Of a DNA stretch of 36,135 nucleotides, positions 1 to 8,957 are shown in pieces; the first letter of the stretch is position 1; the number at the start of each line of letters is the position of its first letter. The stretch covers positions 1 to 36,135 of the forward strand of contig DIKU01000032.1 of NCBI GenBank assembly GCA_002424645.1. Direction: 5' to 3'. Position numbers and translations under genes: made by a program. Under the pieces are notes generated by a model. The model saw only the letters and a program-made list of their open reading frames with translations. It was not told where the DNA came from and did not search any database. The DNA is from Pelobacter sp. UBA5610 (lineage in GTDB: Bacteria; Desulfobacterota; Desulfuromonadia; Desulfuromonadales; Syntrophotaleaceae).

Positions 1-83
1 ACTGCCGCCTCATTGGGTGCTTCCATTTCACCTTTTTGCACATCACCGCTGCGGGTTTTTCCCTCCCACGCAAACTTGGCCAC
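1..83 (-). CDS. pilC: Type IV pilus inner-membrane platform protein PilC, N-terminal 27 codons (runs off the window)
   Basis: Only the start of the gene is present. A GTG codon at 83-81 is preceded by a strong Shine-Dalgarno AGGAGGT five bases upstream. The translated start is MAKFAWEGKTRSGDVQKGEM, followed by EAPNEAA. This matches the usual beginning of PilC/GspF-family proteins, which open with a short F-x-W-x-G-x-x-x-x-G segment. PilC is the polytopic membrane protein that couples the PilB and PilT ATPases to the growing pilus. It lies downstream of pilT on the same strand with a 169-bp gap, giving the common order pilB-pilT-pilC. The identification rests on 27 residues plus gene order; the rest of the protein lies outside the window. 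Confidence 0.85.
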   Translation of the reverse strand, partial: MAKFAWEGKTRSGDVQKGEMEAPNEAA

Positions 84-252
84 GCGTTACCTCCTTTTAT
101 ACGATCGCTGCCAGCTGCAGCCGATAGTTGCAATGAGTAAACCCTATGGGCTGATGCCGCCTGTTCAAACCACATGTCCATCCACGGGGACCATAAAAAT
201 TCTTTTGATTACGCGCTATGCCGCAACCGGAAATTATCTCTACAACCCCGAG

Positions 253-1377
253 CTACTGACTGACATGAATCTGTCGTTTGAGAACGGCAGCGGGATTGGC
301 CATCATTTGCTTAAGCTCATCCGGCTCTGGCGACCGGGCCAAAGCCGTGTCTACGGAGATTATCTTTCGGTAGCTGAGCATGAACAACGACTGATTCATG
401 GTCTGCATGCCATAGCGCTCCTGACCCATTTGCATTTGAGAATAGATCTGATGGATTTTATCGTCGCGAATCAGAGCCCGGATAGCCGTATTGGGAACCA
501 TGACTTCCAGAGACAGGACTCGACCATGCCCGGATGCTTTGGGCAACAGGTTCTGGGAAAGCACCCCTTCAAGAACGAAGGACAGCTGTGTACGCACCTG
601 GGATTGCTGATTGGTGGGGAAAACATCGACGATACGATTGATGGTTTGCACACACGAATTGGTATGCAAGGTAGCAAAGCAAAGATGCCCGGTTTCCGCG
701 ATAGTTAAAGCGGCCTCAATGGTTTCAAGGTCGCGCAACTCGCCGAGCAAAACAACATCGGGGTCCTGGCGCAAAATATACTTCAGCGCTTTTTTAAATG
801 AATGCGTATCGGAACCAACCTCACGCTGATTGACCAGACAGTTCTTGTGAGGGTGGATATACTCGATTGGATCTTCGATGGTAATAATGTGTTCGTGACG
901 ATTATCATTGATGGAATCGATAATGGAAGCCAGAGTGGTTGACTTGCCACTACCGGTCGGGCCGGTGACCAGTACAAGCCCCCGGGGTTTGCGCGACAAA
1001 TCCCTGACCACCGGCGGCAACCCCAACTCCTCGAAACTTCGAAACTTGTACGGGATCATCCTGAACGCACCGGCCAGGGCGCCGCGCTGAAGATAGATGT
1101 TGCCACGGAAACGAGCCAGCCCCTTGACGCCGAAAGATAAATCGAGTTCGTTTTCTTCCTCGAATTTGCGTTTTTGCATATCCGTCAGAATACTGTAGCA
1201 AAGCTGCTTGGTTTCAGCCGGTTGTAAAGGAGGATGCTTAAGCGCCGTAACTTGCCCATCCACTCTCACCTGGGGTGGCGCGCCTGTGGTGATATGAAGA
1301 TCGGAAGCCCCCATTTCAACCATGGTCTTCAAAAGCTCACGAATCCCGAGTTTAACCTGTTGTTCCGATTCCTGCAT
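253..1377 (-). CDS. pilT: Type IV pilus retraction ATPase PilT
   Basis: PilT is the hexameric cytoplasmic ATPase that drives pilus disassembly and twitching. The 374-residue product has the PilT-type N-terminal domain (GASDLHITTG near residue 23), a Walker A GPTGSGKST at about 139-147, an acidic stretch with IEDPIEY, a Walker B region DPDVVLLGELRD, and a His-box segment TGHLCFATLHTNS. It lacks the tetracysteine zinc site of PilB, as expected for a retraction ATPase. The frame stays open upstream to a TTG at 1428, but the ATG at 1377 is preferred: GGGGAGG lies 12 bases upstream (a rather long spacing) and the family N-terminus fits. It sits between pilB (117 bp upstream) and pilC, so co-transcription is likely. 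Confidence 0.95.
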   Translation of the reverse strand: MQESEQQVKLGIRELLKTMVEMGASDLHITTGAPPQVRVDGQVTALKHPPLQPAETKQLCYSILTDMQKRKFEEENELDLSFGVKGLARFRGNIYLQRGALAGAFRMIPYKFRSFEELGLPPVVRDLSRKPRGLVLVTGPTGSGKSTTLASIIDSINDNRHEHIITIEDPIEYIHPHKNCLVNQREVGSDTHSFKKALKYILRQDPDVVLLGELRDLETIEAALTIAETGHLCFATLHTNSCVQTINRIVDVFPTNQQSQVRTQLSFVLEGVLSQNLLPKASGHGRVLSLEVMVPNTAIRALIRDDKIHQIYSQMQMGQERYGMQTMNQSLFMLSYRKIISVDTALARSPEPDELKQMMANPAAVLKRQIHVSQ

Positions 1378-1494
1378 ACTTTGAGTAATCCTCCCCAAAT
1401 AAAATCCAGATATTAGAGCGCCCCACAATTGGCAGATGGGACTTAGCCTGGCTAAAGCACCAAATCATCACAACGTACCAGTGTAGCCAGCAAT

Positions 1495-3195
1495 TCAATC
1501 ATCCGAGACAGTGCAACGCAAAACTTCTTCGAAAGAGGTCACGCCTTCTTTAAGTTTAAGCAAAGCGGACTGGCGCATGGTCTTGACCCCGAGCCGCATC
1601 GACTCCCGCTTTATCTCGGCAGTATTGGCGCCGGCAAGAATCAGCTCACGAATTTCTTCAAACATGGGCATGACCTGGTAAATGCCTACGCGCCCTTTAT
1701 ATCCGGTATTGTTGCAAATATCACACCCTACCCCGCGATAACAGACATACTCATCGACATCCTCCGGTGATACGCCGGCGTCGATCAAGGCCTGTTTGGG
1801 GATATCTTCCGGTTCCTTGCATTCCTTGCAGACCCGCCGACCCAAACGTTGCGCCGTAATCAGGTTAACCGCGGAAGCGACAAGAAAGGGTTCTATCCCC
1901 ATGTTTAGCATACGACTGATGGTGCTGGGAGCATCATTGGTATGCAAGGTCGACAACACCATATGCCCGGTCAAGGCCGCTTTAATGCCGATTTCTGCTG
2001 TTTCAAAGTCACGGATCTCGCCAATCATGATGATATCCGGATCCTGCCGCAAAAAAGAGCGCAAGGCGGCGGCAAAGTTGAGACCGATTTCCTCATGCAT
2101 ATGTACTTGGTTGATGCCGGCGAAGTTGAATTCGACCGGATCTTCTGCCGTCGAAATGTTCAGGGTGCTGTCGTTGAGTTCGGCCAGAGCGGAATAAAGA
2201 GAAACGGTCTTACCCGATCCGGTCGGCCCGGTAACCAAGACCATGCCAAAGGGTTTATGGATGGCTTCCTTGAACCATTTCAGCGGCTGCTCATCGTAAC
2301 CGAGCTTGGTCATGTCGAGCTGCAGGTTGGACTTATCCAGAAGCCGGCAGACGATTTTTTCGCCGAAAAGTGTGGGCAGACAACTGACCCGATAGTCCAT
2401 ATCCTTGCCGCCGGGCAACTTTATCTTGATACGGCCATCCTGCGGAAGACGGCGTTCGGCGATATCCATCTCCGCCATGATTTTGATGCGGGATGTGATG
2501 GCGGCGCGCAATTTGGTGGGCGGTTTCATGACCTCATAAAGAACACCGTCAATGCGATATCGCACACGAAATGATTTTTCGTAGGGTTCGATATGAATAT
2601 CCGACGCTTTTTTCTTGATGGCATCCGTCAAGATGAGATTGACCAATTTAACTACCGGTGCATCTTCGGTAGCCTTTTCCAAAGCATGTACATCGACCTT
2701 TTCGTCATCGTCCACAACCTCGAGATCGATATCCTCCAGATCGTCCATGACATCGGCCAAAGTGGCAGATTGGTCGTAATATTTATCGATCGCTTTTTTG
2801 ATCGCCGACTCCGTGGCGACCACCACCTCAATATTGAAACCGGTCATGAATTTGAGATCGTCAATCGCAAACAGATTGGACGGATCATTCATGGCAACGA
2901 TCAACGTGGAACCGGCCCGATTAACAGGTACGATATGATATTTCTGAGATATCTCGGCGGGGACATGGCGAACGACATCCGGATCAATTTCAAAGTCATT
3001 CAGATTGATGGATGGCACACCATACTGCTTTGACAAGAAGGCGGAAAGTTCTTCTTCCTTGACGAACCCTAGACGTACCAGACAGGTGCCGAGGCGACCA
3101 CCGTTAAGCTTTTGATCTTCCAAAGCCTGGTTCAATTGCTGGGCACTTATCAGATCGTTGCGAACCAGCAATTCGCCGAGTCGGTTACTTGTCAT
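1495..3195 (-). CDS. pilB: Type IV pilus extension ATPase PilB (GspE/MshE family)
   Basis: PilB is the cytoplasmic ATPase that powers pilin polymerisation. The 566-residue length is typical. Residues 5-55 form a MshEN-type N-terminal domain: RLGELL, then LNQALEDQ, then RLGTCL, a repeat pattern that binds cyclic di-GMP in MshE. The catalytic half has Walker A GPTGSGKT at 323-330, an Asp box ISTAEDPVEF, Walker B PDIIMIGEIRD and a His box TGHMVLSTLHTND. Two CxxC pairs (CKEC and CDIC), about 40 residues apart, form the zinc site that distinguishes PilB/GspE from PilT. The ATG follows AGAGGA with good spacing. A sigma70-like promoter lies just upstream. c-di-GMP control is inferred from the motif only. 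Confidence 0.96.
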   Translation of the reverse strand: MTSNRLGELLVRNDLISAQQLNQALEDQKLNGGRLGTCLVRLGFVKEEELSAFLSKQYGVPSINLNDFEIDPDVVRHVPAEISQKYHIVPVNRAGSTLIVAMNDPSNLFAIDDLKFMTGFNIEVVVATESAIKKAIDKYYDQSATLADVMDDLEDIDLEVVDDDEKVDVHALEKATEDAPVVKLVNLILTDAIKKKASDIHIEPYEKSFRVRYRIDGVLYEVMKPPTKLRAAITSRIKIMAEMDIAERRLPQDGRIKIKLPGGKDMDYRVSCLPTLFGEKIVCRLLDKSNLQLDMTKLGYDEQPLKWFKEAIHKPFGMVLVTGPTGSGKTVSLYSALAELNDSTLNISTAEDPVEFNFAGINQVHMHEEIGLNFAAALRSFLRQDPDIIMIGEIRDFETAEIGIKAALTGHMVLSTLHTNDAPSTISRMLNMGIEPFLVASAVNLITAQRLGRRVCKECKEPEDIPKQALIDAGVSPEDVDEYVCYRGVGCDICNNTGYKGRVGIYQVMPMFEEIRELILAGANTAEIKRESMRLGVKTMRQSALLKLKEGVTSFEEVLRCTVSDD

Positions 3196-3259
3196 GAAAA
3201 TTCCTCTGATCCTTTAAAAAGAGCGAAATCTTAAAAGGGCATAACATTAGTTTTTACGC

Positions 3260-3288
3260 AGATTATTAAAAGGTTTGAAATAAGTCAA
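3260..3288 (-). promoter_or_regulatory. Sigma70-type promoter for pilB-pilT-pilC
   Basis: On the minus strand TTGACT (-35, 3288-3283) and TAATCT (-10, 3265-3260) are separated by exactly 17 bp. The predicted transcript would start about 55 bases before the pilB ATG. No terminator is visible between aroE and this promoter, so read-through from the aroE operon may add to pilB expression. Predicted from sequence only. Confidence 0.6.
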
Positions 3289-3298
3289 GAATTCGTCA

Positions 3299-4159
3299 TT
3301 ATTTTTCAAACGATGATAAAATCGCCTGTTTCATAACACCTGCCGGACACTCACGATCAGTCCAGAGACGAAACGCATCTTCCCCCTGGGCGATGAGCAT
3401 ACCCAGTCCATCTGCGGCGGGATGCCCATATTCGCGGGCCGTGGCTACCAGAGGCGTATCAGGCCTGCGATAGACAATGTCATAAACAACGGCACTGGCC
3501 TTGAGCTGCTTCCACGGAATTTCCTCAAAAATCTCGCCTTTCATTCCAAGGGAGGTACTGTTGAGTAGCAGGTCAACCGCTGGACAGACTTCCGAAAGCT
3601 CCACCTCATCCAGACCAAGCACAGCAAAAATCGTTCCCGGAAACAGGCTCCGGAATGACTGCGCGAGATCTTCGGCCTTTTGCCGGGTCCGGTTGGCGAT
3701 ACCGATCCACTGCGCTCCCTGTTCGGCAAGAGCCACCAACGCGGCGCGAGCGGCGCCACCGGCGCCAAACATCAGGATACGCCGCCCCTTCGGGTGAAAA
3801 TCCAAATCATGGGCAAGGGACTTTATAAGTCCTGTCTGATCGGTATTATAGCCGACAAGACGACCATCTTGATTAAGCACCGTGTTCACAGCACCGATCA
3901 TGCGAGCCTTGGGGTCGAGCTCATCCAAGAGGGAAAGAATATTTTCCTTATGCGGAATCGTGACATTCACTCCCCGAATGCGCAAGGCGCGCAAGGCATG
4001 GACAGCATCATCGAGTTTATCCGGCGCAACCATAAAGGGAACGTAAACTGCGTCCAGACCAATGGCCTGCATTGCGGCGTTCTGCATGACCGGTGACAGT
4101 GAATGCGCAACAGGACAACCAAAAATACCGAAAACCTGCGTTGTACCGCGGATATTCAT
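3299..4159 (-). CDS. aroE: Shikimate dehydrogenase (NADP+) AroE
   Basis: AroE reduces 3-dehydroshikimate to shikimate with NADPH in the chorismate pathway. The 286-residue protein shows the substrate-binding SLSPVMQNAA (20-29), NVTIPHKEN with catalytic Lys71, GAVNTV (89-94), GYNTDQTG with catalytic Asp107, and a dinucleotide-binding GAGGAARAA (132-140). The frame extends upstream to 4195, but the ATG at 4159 has GGGAGGGAAGG in front of it and gives the family N-terminus (TQVFGIFGCPVAHSLSP). The start overlaps the ribF stop as ATGA (4156-4159), which points to translational coupling. It is the last gene of the DUF1015-rnr-ribF-aroE run. Confidence 0.95.
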   Translation of the reverse strand: MNIRGTTQVFGIFGCPVAHSLSPVMQNAAMQAIGLDAVYVPFMVAPDKLDDAVHALRALRIRGVNVTIPHKENILSLLDELDPKARMIGAVNTVLNQDGRLVGYNTDQTGLIKSLAHDLDFHPKGRRILMFGAGGAARAALVALAEQGAQWIGIANRTRQKAEDLAQSFRSLFPGTIFAVLGLDEVELSEVCPAVDLLLNSTSLGMKGEIFEEIPWKQLKASAVVYDIVYRRPDTPLVATAREYGHPAADGLGMLIAQGEDAFRLWTDRECPAGVMKQAILSSFEK

Positions 4160-5148
4160 ATTCCCTTCCCTCCCCCGGTTGCCGCCTTTCCGCAATCGAG
4201 GTACTCCCGATATTCAACAATTTTTGTTTCCGGCAATAAAATACGGGCACGATGGATGTCTTCCGCGATAGCCGCCCTTAAAGCCTCCGGCCCATCGAAA
4301 CATTTTTCATCCCGCAACCTCTCGACAAAATAGATTCTCAGACTTTCACCATAGAGATCCGCTTCAAAATCGAGAAGATGGACTTCAATAAATGATCCTG
4401 CCGCGCAAAATGTCGGATTCCGACCAAGGTTCAAAACACCATCATGCAAAACGTCGCCGCGTTTGACCTTTACAGCATAAACGCCGGGGCAGGGCATTAA
4501 TTCCTTATCCGTTTTAAGGTTGGCGGTCGGAAAACCAAGTTTGGCGCCGCGACCGAAGCCATGAACCACCTTTCCTTCAAAGGTATAATGCCGACCGAGA
4601 ACCTCAACCACGTCGCGTACCTGCCCCTGCCGGATCATTTCCCGCACCCGTGTCGAACTGTACACCTGACCGTGCGTGGCGATCGGTTCCAGTACTTCGA
4701 CGGTGAACCCCAGATATTCGCCCATGCGACGAAGCAACTGAATATCCCCGGACCGATCCTTGCCGAACAGATAGTCGTAACCGACTACCAGATGACTGAG
4801 TCCGATTTTCTCCACAAGGATCTCGCGAACAAATCGATGGGCGGGAAGTTCAGCCAATTCACGGGTAAACGGGGCGCAAATCAGCACATCGATACAGGAA
4901 GCCTCTATCAATTTTTCCTTTTCAGGATATGTGTTGATCAGAGCAGGAGCATGCTCTGGCGCCACAACTTTCAGTGGATGAGGAACGAACGTGTAGACAA
5001 CGGAGGTTCCCCCCACCTCACGACTGCGTCTGACAACCCGCCGGAAAATTTCACGGTGCCCCAGATGAATCCCATCGAAGTTACCGATGGTGACAACAGC
5101 ATTGTCAATAGGGCTGGTCAATTCTTCAAGATTATGAATTATTTTCAT
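4156..5148 (-). CDS. ribF: Bifunctional riboflavin kinase / FMN adenylyltransferase RibF
   Basis: RibF converts riboflavin to FMN and FMN to FAD. The 330-residue length is normal for the two-domain enzyme. The N-terminal nucleotidyltransferase has TIGNFDGIHLGH near residue 21 (the GxFDxxHxGH nucleotide-binding signature) and SSTRVREMI (the second ATP-site element, about 164-172). The C-terminal kinase domain starts with the binding motif GRGAKLGFPTANL near 200 and includes GVYAVKVKRG. The start lies only 9 bp after the rnr stop and has no clear Shine-Dalgarno, so translation probably depends on coupling to rnr. It overlaps aroE by 4 bp. Confidence 0.95.
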   Translation of the reverse strand: MKIIHNLEELTSPIDNAVVTIGNFDGIHLGHREIFRRVVRRSREVGGTSVVYTFVPHPLKVVAPEHAPALINTYPEKEKLIEASCIDVLICAPFTRELAELPAHRFVREILVEKIGLSHLVVGYDYLFGKDRSGDIQLLRRMGEYLGFTVEVLEPIATHGQVYSSTRVREMIRQGQVRDVVEVLGRHYTFEGKVVHGFGRGAKLGFPTANLKTDKELMPCPGVYAVKVKRGDVLHDGVLNLGRNPTFCAAGSFIEVHLLDFEADLYGESLRIYFVERLRDEKCFDGPEALRAAIAEDIHRARILLPETKIVEYREYLDCGKAATGGGKGI

Positions 5149-5157
5149 GGTTTAAAT

Positions 5158-7320
5158 TCAACGCTTCTTCTTGCTTGACCGGCGTCCGGAACCAGCCGGC
5201 TGCGCGGCAGGCATCATGCCCTGCAGTTCAAAATCCAACTCTCGGCGTTCAAGATTGACTTTTACCAGCTGTACGGTCAACGCATCGCCAATACGGAAAA
5301 TTCTTCGCCGACGCTGTCCGACCAATCGATGCAACTCCTCATCAAATTCATAAAAATCGTCTACCAAGGTAGCGATGTGGATAAGCCCCTCGACAAAAAT
5401 TTCCTTTAATTCGACAAACACTCCAAAAGGCTGCACATCGGCAACACAAGCTTCAAAAACCTCCCCGACCCTGTCGAGCATAACCTGGCAGCGCTTCAGC
5501 GCTACGATTTCACGCTCCGCTTCCATGGCGCGACGCTCCCTCTGAGAAGTGAGATCGCCGAGTTCCTCCAGCCCCTTAAAAGGGACCATAACTCCGCGAC
5601 TGACCAACGCCTGACGTAAAATGCGATGAACCACCAGATCGGGATAACGCCGGATAGGTGACGTAAAATGGCAATAGCAGTCGGAAGCAAGGCCGAAATG
5701 CCCCAGATTTTCAGAGCTGTACCGAGCCTGCTTCATACTTCGCAACAGAGATTGGTTAATCATGCGCTCTTCGGGTCGGCCGCGCACCGCTTCAAGCGCA
5801 CCCTGCAGCGCACTCGGATGCACAACATCCCTGTCCAGCACCACACCAACATTGAAGTGGGCCAAAAATGTCTGAAAAGCAAAAAGCTTCTCTTCCTCGG
5901 GGGGTTCATGTATTCGATAAAGAAGGGGGATATTGCGATCAGACAAAAAGGTGGCAACAGCTTCGTTGGCTGCCAGCATGAACTCCTCAATGATCCGGTG
6001 GGCAATCGTGCGCTCCGCACGAAGAATCTGGTCTGGACGTCCTTGCAGATCCAGCACTATCTCCGGTTCCGGCAAATCAAAGTCGAGACTGCCCCTGCGA
6101 TACCGCATTGCCTGCAATCGTACTGCTAGCTGCTCCATGACACGCAGCTGCGAGATCAGAGCATCGGATATCTCAACGGCGGGGGACTCTTCCGCCACCA
6201 AAACCTTTGCAACCTCGTGATACGTCAACCGCGCTTTGCTGCGCATCACTGCGGGATAAAACCTGCTTTCAAGCCTCGTGCCCTGCGCATCGAAAAGCAT
6301 CTCGGCGGTCAATACCAACCGGTCAACATCCGGTTGCAGGGAACAGATACCGTTACTCAGAGCCTCCGGAAGCATGGGTAGACAGGTACCGGGAAAGTAA
6401 ACACTCGTGCCCCTGTCCAGGGCATCTCGATCGAGAGGACTACCTGGCTCCACATAGTGGGCCACATCGGCAATAGCCACCCACAGGCGAATAGCACCAC
6501 CTGGTTCCTCACTCACCGACACGGCATCGTCAAAGTCCTTGGCCGTTTCTCCATCGATCGTTACCAGCAACCTGGAGCGCAGATCCTCCCTGCCGGCTAA
6601 ATCCTCCCCGGTAATCGCAGCTGCAACCGATTGTGCCTGTTCCCAGGCCGCAACGGAAAACTCACGAGGCAGATTGTACTTATGGGCAACAGCCAGGATT
6701 TCGACCTTGGGATCAGCAGGATCTCCCAGCACCTCAAGGATTGAACCAACAGGAGGATGCTGTCGATCGGGATAACGATCAATAGAAACCACAACCAGGT
6801 CTCCCGGTTGAATATCGGGAGGGGCAGCGGCAGAAAGCAAAATAGCTTGAGCCAAGGCGGGATCGTTCGGCAGAACAATTCCCGGACCCGGGCCGGGCCG
6901 ATAGGTACCGACAATCTGTTGATGAGCCCGATGCAAAACACGCACAATGCGCCCTTCGAAGCCCCCCCGCGATGAGCGTTGCACACGAACGGCAACCCGG
7001 TCCCCGTCCATGACTTCGCGCATATACCTGGCAGGGACAAACACATCGGGGCGGTTTTTGTCCTCAGGGACAACAAAACCATACCCTTGACGATGAACCG
7101 AGACCTTGCCGACCACTGTATCGGTCGACTTTGCCACGACATAGAGATCTCTTCTCACTCGACGCACCAAGCCTTCCTCCACCATGGAGTCCAACAGATG
7201 CAGGGCATGCTGGCGTTCACCACGTGAAAGTTGAAAATGAGAAAGGACCTGACGACCGGAGAGAGGTATTCCCCGGCTTTGGCTCAATATCTTCAATAGA
7301 TCATCGGGCGTAAGGTTCAT
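5158..7320 (-). CDS. rnr: Ribonuclease R (RNase II family 3'-5' exoribonuclease)
   Basis: RNase R degrades structured RNA processively from the 3' end. The 720-residue protein starts with a winged-helix-like segment (about 1-65). Cold-shock/OB domains follow (VGKVSVHRQGYGFV at about 70-83, DVFVPARYM at 92-100). The RNB catalytic core carries DGETAKDFDDA, with metal-binding acidic residues at about 256, 262, 264 and 265. An S1 domain (about 625-700, VADVQPFGVFVEL) and a basic Lys/Arg tail (RRSSKKKR) end the protein. The tail and winged helix favour RNase R over RNase II. The ribosome site is weak (AAAGG 12 bases before the ATG). It lies 79 bp after the DUF1015 gene and 9 bp before ribF, in one apparent operon. 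Confidence 0.94.
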   Translation of the reverse strand: MNLTPDDLLKILSQSRGIPLSGRQVLSHFQLSRGERQHALHLLDSMVEEGLVRRVRRDLYVVAKSTDTVVGKVSVHRQGYGFVVPEDKNRPDVFVPARYMREVMDGDRVAVRVQRSSRGGFEGRIVRVLHRAHQQIVGTYRPGPGPGIVLPNDPALAQAILLSAAAPPDIQPGDLVVVSIDRYPDRQHPPVGSILEVLGDPADPKVEILAVAHKYNLPREFSVAAWEQAQSVAAAITGEDLAGREDLRSRLLVTIDGETAKDFDDAVSVSEEPGGAIRLWVAIADVAHYVEPGSPLDRDALDRGTSVYFPGTCLPMLPEALSNGICSLQPDVDRLVLTAEMLFDAQGTRLESRFYPAVMRSKARLTYHEVAKVLVAEESPAVEISDALISQLRVMEQLAVRLQAMRYRRGSLDFDLPEPEIVLDLQGRPDQILRAERTIAHRIIEEFMLAANEAVATFLSDRNIPLLYRIHEPPEEEKLFAFQTFLAHFNVGVVLDRDVVHPSALQGALEAVRGRPEERMINQSLLRSMKQARYSSENLGHFGLASDCYCHFTSPIRRYPDLVVHRILRQALVSRGVMVPFKGLEELGDLTSQRERRAMEAEREIVALKRCQVMLDRVGEVFEACVADVQPFGVFVELKEIFVEGLIHIATLVDDFYEFDEELHRLVGQRRRRIFRIGDALTVQLVKVNLERRELDFELQGMMPAAQPAGSGRRSSKKKR

Positions 7321-7399
7321 GAAAAAGAAAAACCTTTATTGTTCCTGCTGAAACGACAATCTCCTATCGAACAACCCGAATTTCGGCAGATAGACATCT

Positions 7400-8749
7400 T
7401 CAATCTTCGACCGTCTCGCCGTTCACGATTTGATTTACCACCAGGCCACTTAACAACTTGGGATAGAAATAGGTCGATTTTTGAGGCATTTTTTCACCGG
7501 CATTAGCCACATCCCTGACCTGCACCATGCGTGTTGAATTCATCAGGAAAGCCAGTTGGTATTGCCCTGACTGCACCGACGAGAAAGGCTCATCGAAATT
7601 CTTCACATACTTGAGGTTGGTCTGCCGCTCCTGTGCTTCAGGGGTTATATGCAGCATTTTTTCCAGGATAAGTCGGTGCAACACTGAAACATCAAGGGTT
7701 CGCAGAGCCTTGGATGCTTTCTCATCAAAGAAAACATCCATGCAGGACGCATCCTTGAGAGTCAAAATATAGAGCGTACGACCGCCGGCAAAAAGTCCGA
7801 TAGCGGGTTTACTCTCGCCCTTATTCCGAAGAATATCGCGCGCTTCACGACGTGATTGAGCCTCATCCGGATCTACGGTATGTGCTTCAACCTCAAAATA
7901 GACACTTAATTCGGAGAGAAAAGGTTCGAGCCGGAAGGATTCCAGACCGTAAACCAGGCGATGGGTAGGAAAAATCGACATGCCCTGATCTTCCATGTTG
8001 GCAAAGTACATCAGAACATAATTGAAAAGTTCTTTACCACTGAAATCTTCACTCTGCTGCCTTCTGAAATCCCTATAATTCAAGGCAGTTTCGTAGCGAT
8101 GGTGGCCATCGGCAATAAACAGCGGTTTCTTTTCCAGCAAATCGCAAACTTTTTCAATGACGGTACGGTCGGTTACCTGCCACAAGCGATGAATAACGCC
8201 ATCATCGTCGGTTACCTCAACATCCGGGGTTCGTTTTTTGAGTTCCCAGGTCAGGGCCTCCTGAACGCAACAGGGATCGGAATATAATCCGAAGATGGGG
8301 CTAAAATTAGCTTCGCAGGCCTTGGTCAGCTTCAACCGATCAGCCTTGGGTCCCGAAAGAGTTTTTTCATGGGGCTTGACCATACCGGTGGCAAAATCCT
8401 CCAGACGCGCCAAAGCGATAAACCCCTTGCGCACCACGGTACCTGCCCCTTCAACCTCATATTCTTCATCATAAAGGTAAATGGACGATTGCCCGTCCCG
8501 GACAAGAACGTCATCTGCAAGCCACTGCCGGAAAAAACCTGCCGACCGGGTATAACGGTTATTGCCCTCATCATCGCTGTCTTGAACCTTGCCTAAAATA
8601 AGACGAACAATATTAAAGGGACTGCGTTGATACAAGTCCTCCTGCAACTCGGGAGAGATGACATCATACGGTGGCGCCGTAACGCGTGCAGGATCCTGAA
8701 TTTTTTCGAGGTTATAGCGGACAGCGCGAAAAGGGGCTATTTTGGCCAT
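7400..8749 (-). CDS. DUF1015 family protein (ParB/sulfiredoxin-like motif)
   Basis: The product is a 449-residue soluble protein of the DUF1015 family. It starts MAKIAPFRAVRYN and contains TAPPYDVI (24-31), VKPHEKTLSGPKADRLK (124-140) and FIADGHHRYETALNYR (211-226), all hallmarks of the family. DGHHR resembles the phosphate-binding motif of the ParB/sulfiredoxin superfamily, which includes ATP-dependent small-molecule kinases, but no activity can be assigned from sequence. From memory, relatives are often found near serine-biosynthesis genes; none is present here. The ATG at 8749 is chosen over a longer frame because AGGAG lies 8 bases upstream and the family N-terminus fits. It is the first gene of the rnr-ribF-aroE run. 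A weak promoter candidate (TTGCGC, 18 bp, TATAGT) lies within about 75 bp upstream. Confidence 0.85.
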   Translation of the reverse strand: MAKIAPFRAVRYNLEKIQDPARVTAPPYDVISPELQEDLYQRSPFNIVRLILGKVQDSDDEGNNRYTRSAGFFRQWLADDVLVRDGQSSIYLYDEEYEVEGAGTVVRKGFIALARLEDFATGMVKPHEKTLSGPKADRLKLTKACEANFSPIFGLYSDPCCVQEALTWELKKRTPDVEVTDDDGVIHRLWQVTDRTVIEKVCDLLEKKPLFIADGHHRYETALNYRDFRRQQSEDFSGKELFNYVLMYFANMEDQGMSIFPTHRLVYGLESFRLEPFLSELSVYFEVEAHTVDPDEAQSRREARDILRNKGESKPAIGLFAGGRTLYILTLKDASCMDVFFDEKASKALRTLDVSVLHRLILEKMLHITPEAQERQTNLKYVKNFDEPFSSVQSGQYQLAFLMNSTRMVQVRDVANAGEKMPQKSTYFYPKLLSGLVVNQIVNGETVED

Positions 8750-8884
8750 CGTATCAACTCCTATATGGGCAAAAGGACAAGCAAAATCCAAGGAGTTACT
8801 ATACGCAATGGCTAGATGGGCGCGCAAGGGAAAAACGGTACAGGGGCCGAGTCAACACTTCCCGGCAAGAAAAGCTTTTGCTTC

Positions 8885-8928
8885 ACTTCAAAAAGAAAAG
8901 GTGAAGCGGACATTCCCTCTTCACCTTT
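8885..8928 (-). terminator. Rho-independent terminator after pilY1-A (operon A)
   Basis: A perfect 10-bp stem pairs 8897-8906 with 8919-8928 around a 12-base loop. On the minus strand the stem AAAGGTGAAG/CTTCACCTTT is followed by TTCTTTTTG. It lies 30 bp beyond the pilY1-A stop and closes operon A before the DUF1015 gene. Confidence 0.8.
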
Positions 8929-8957
8929 GCTTCAATCAATTTCTGTCCGAAACGGAT

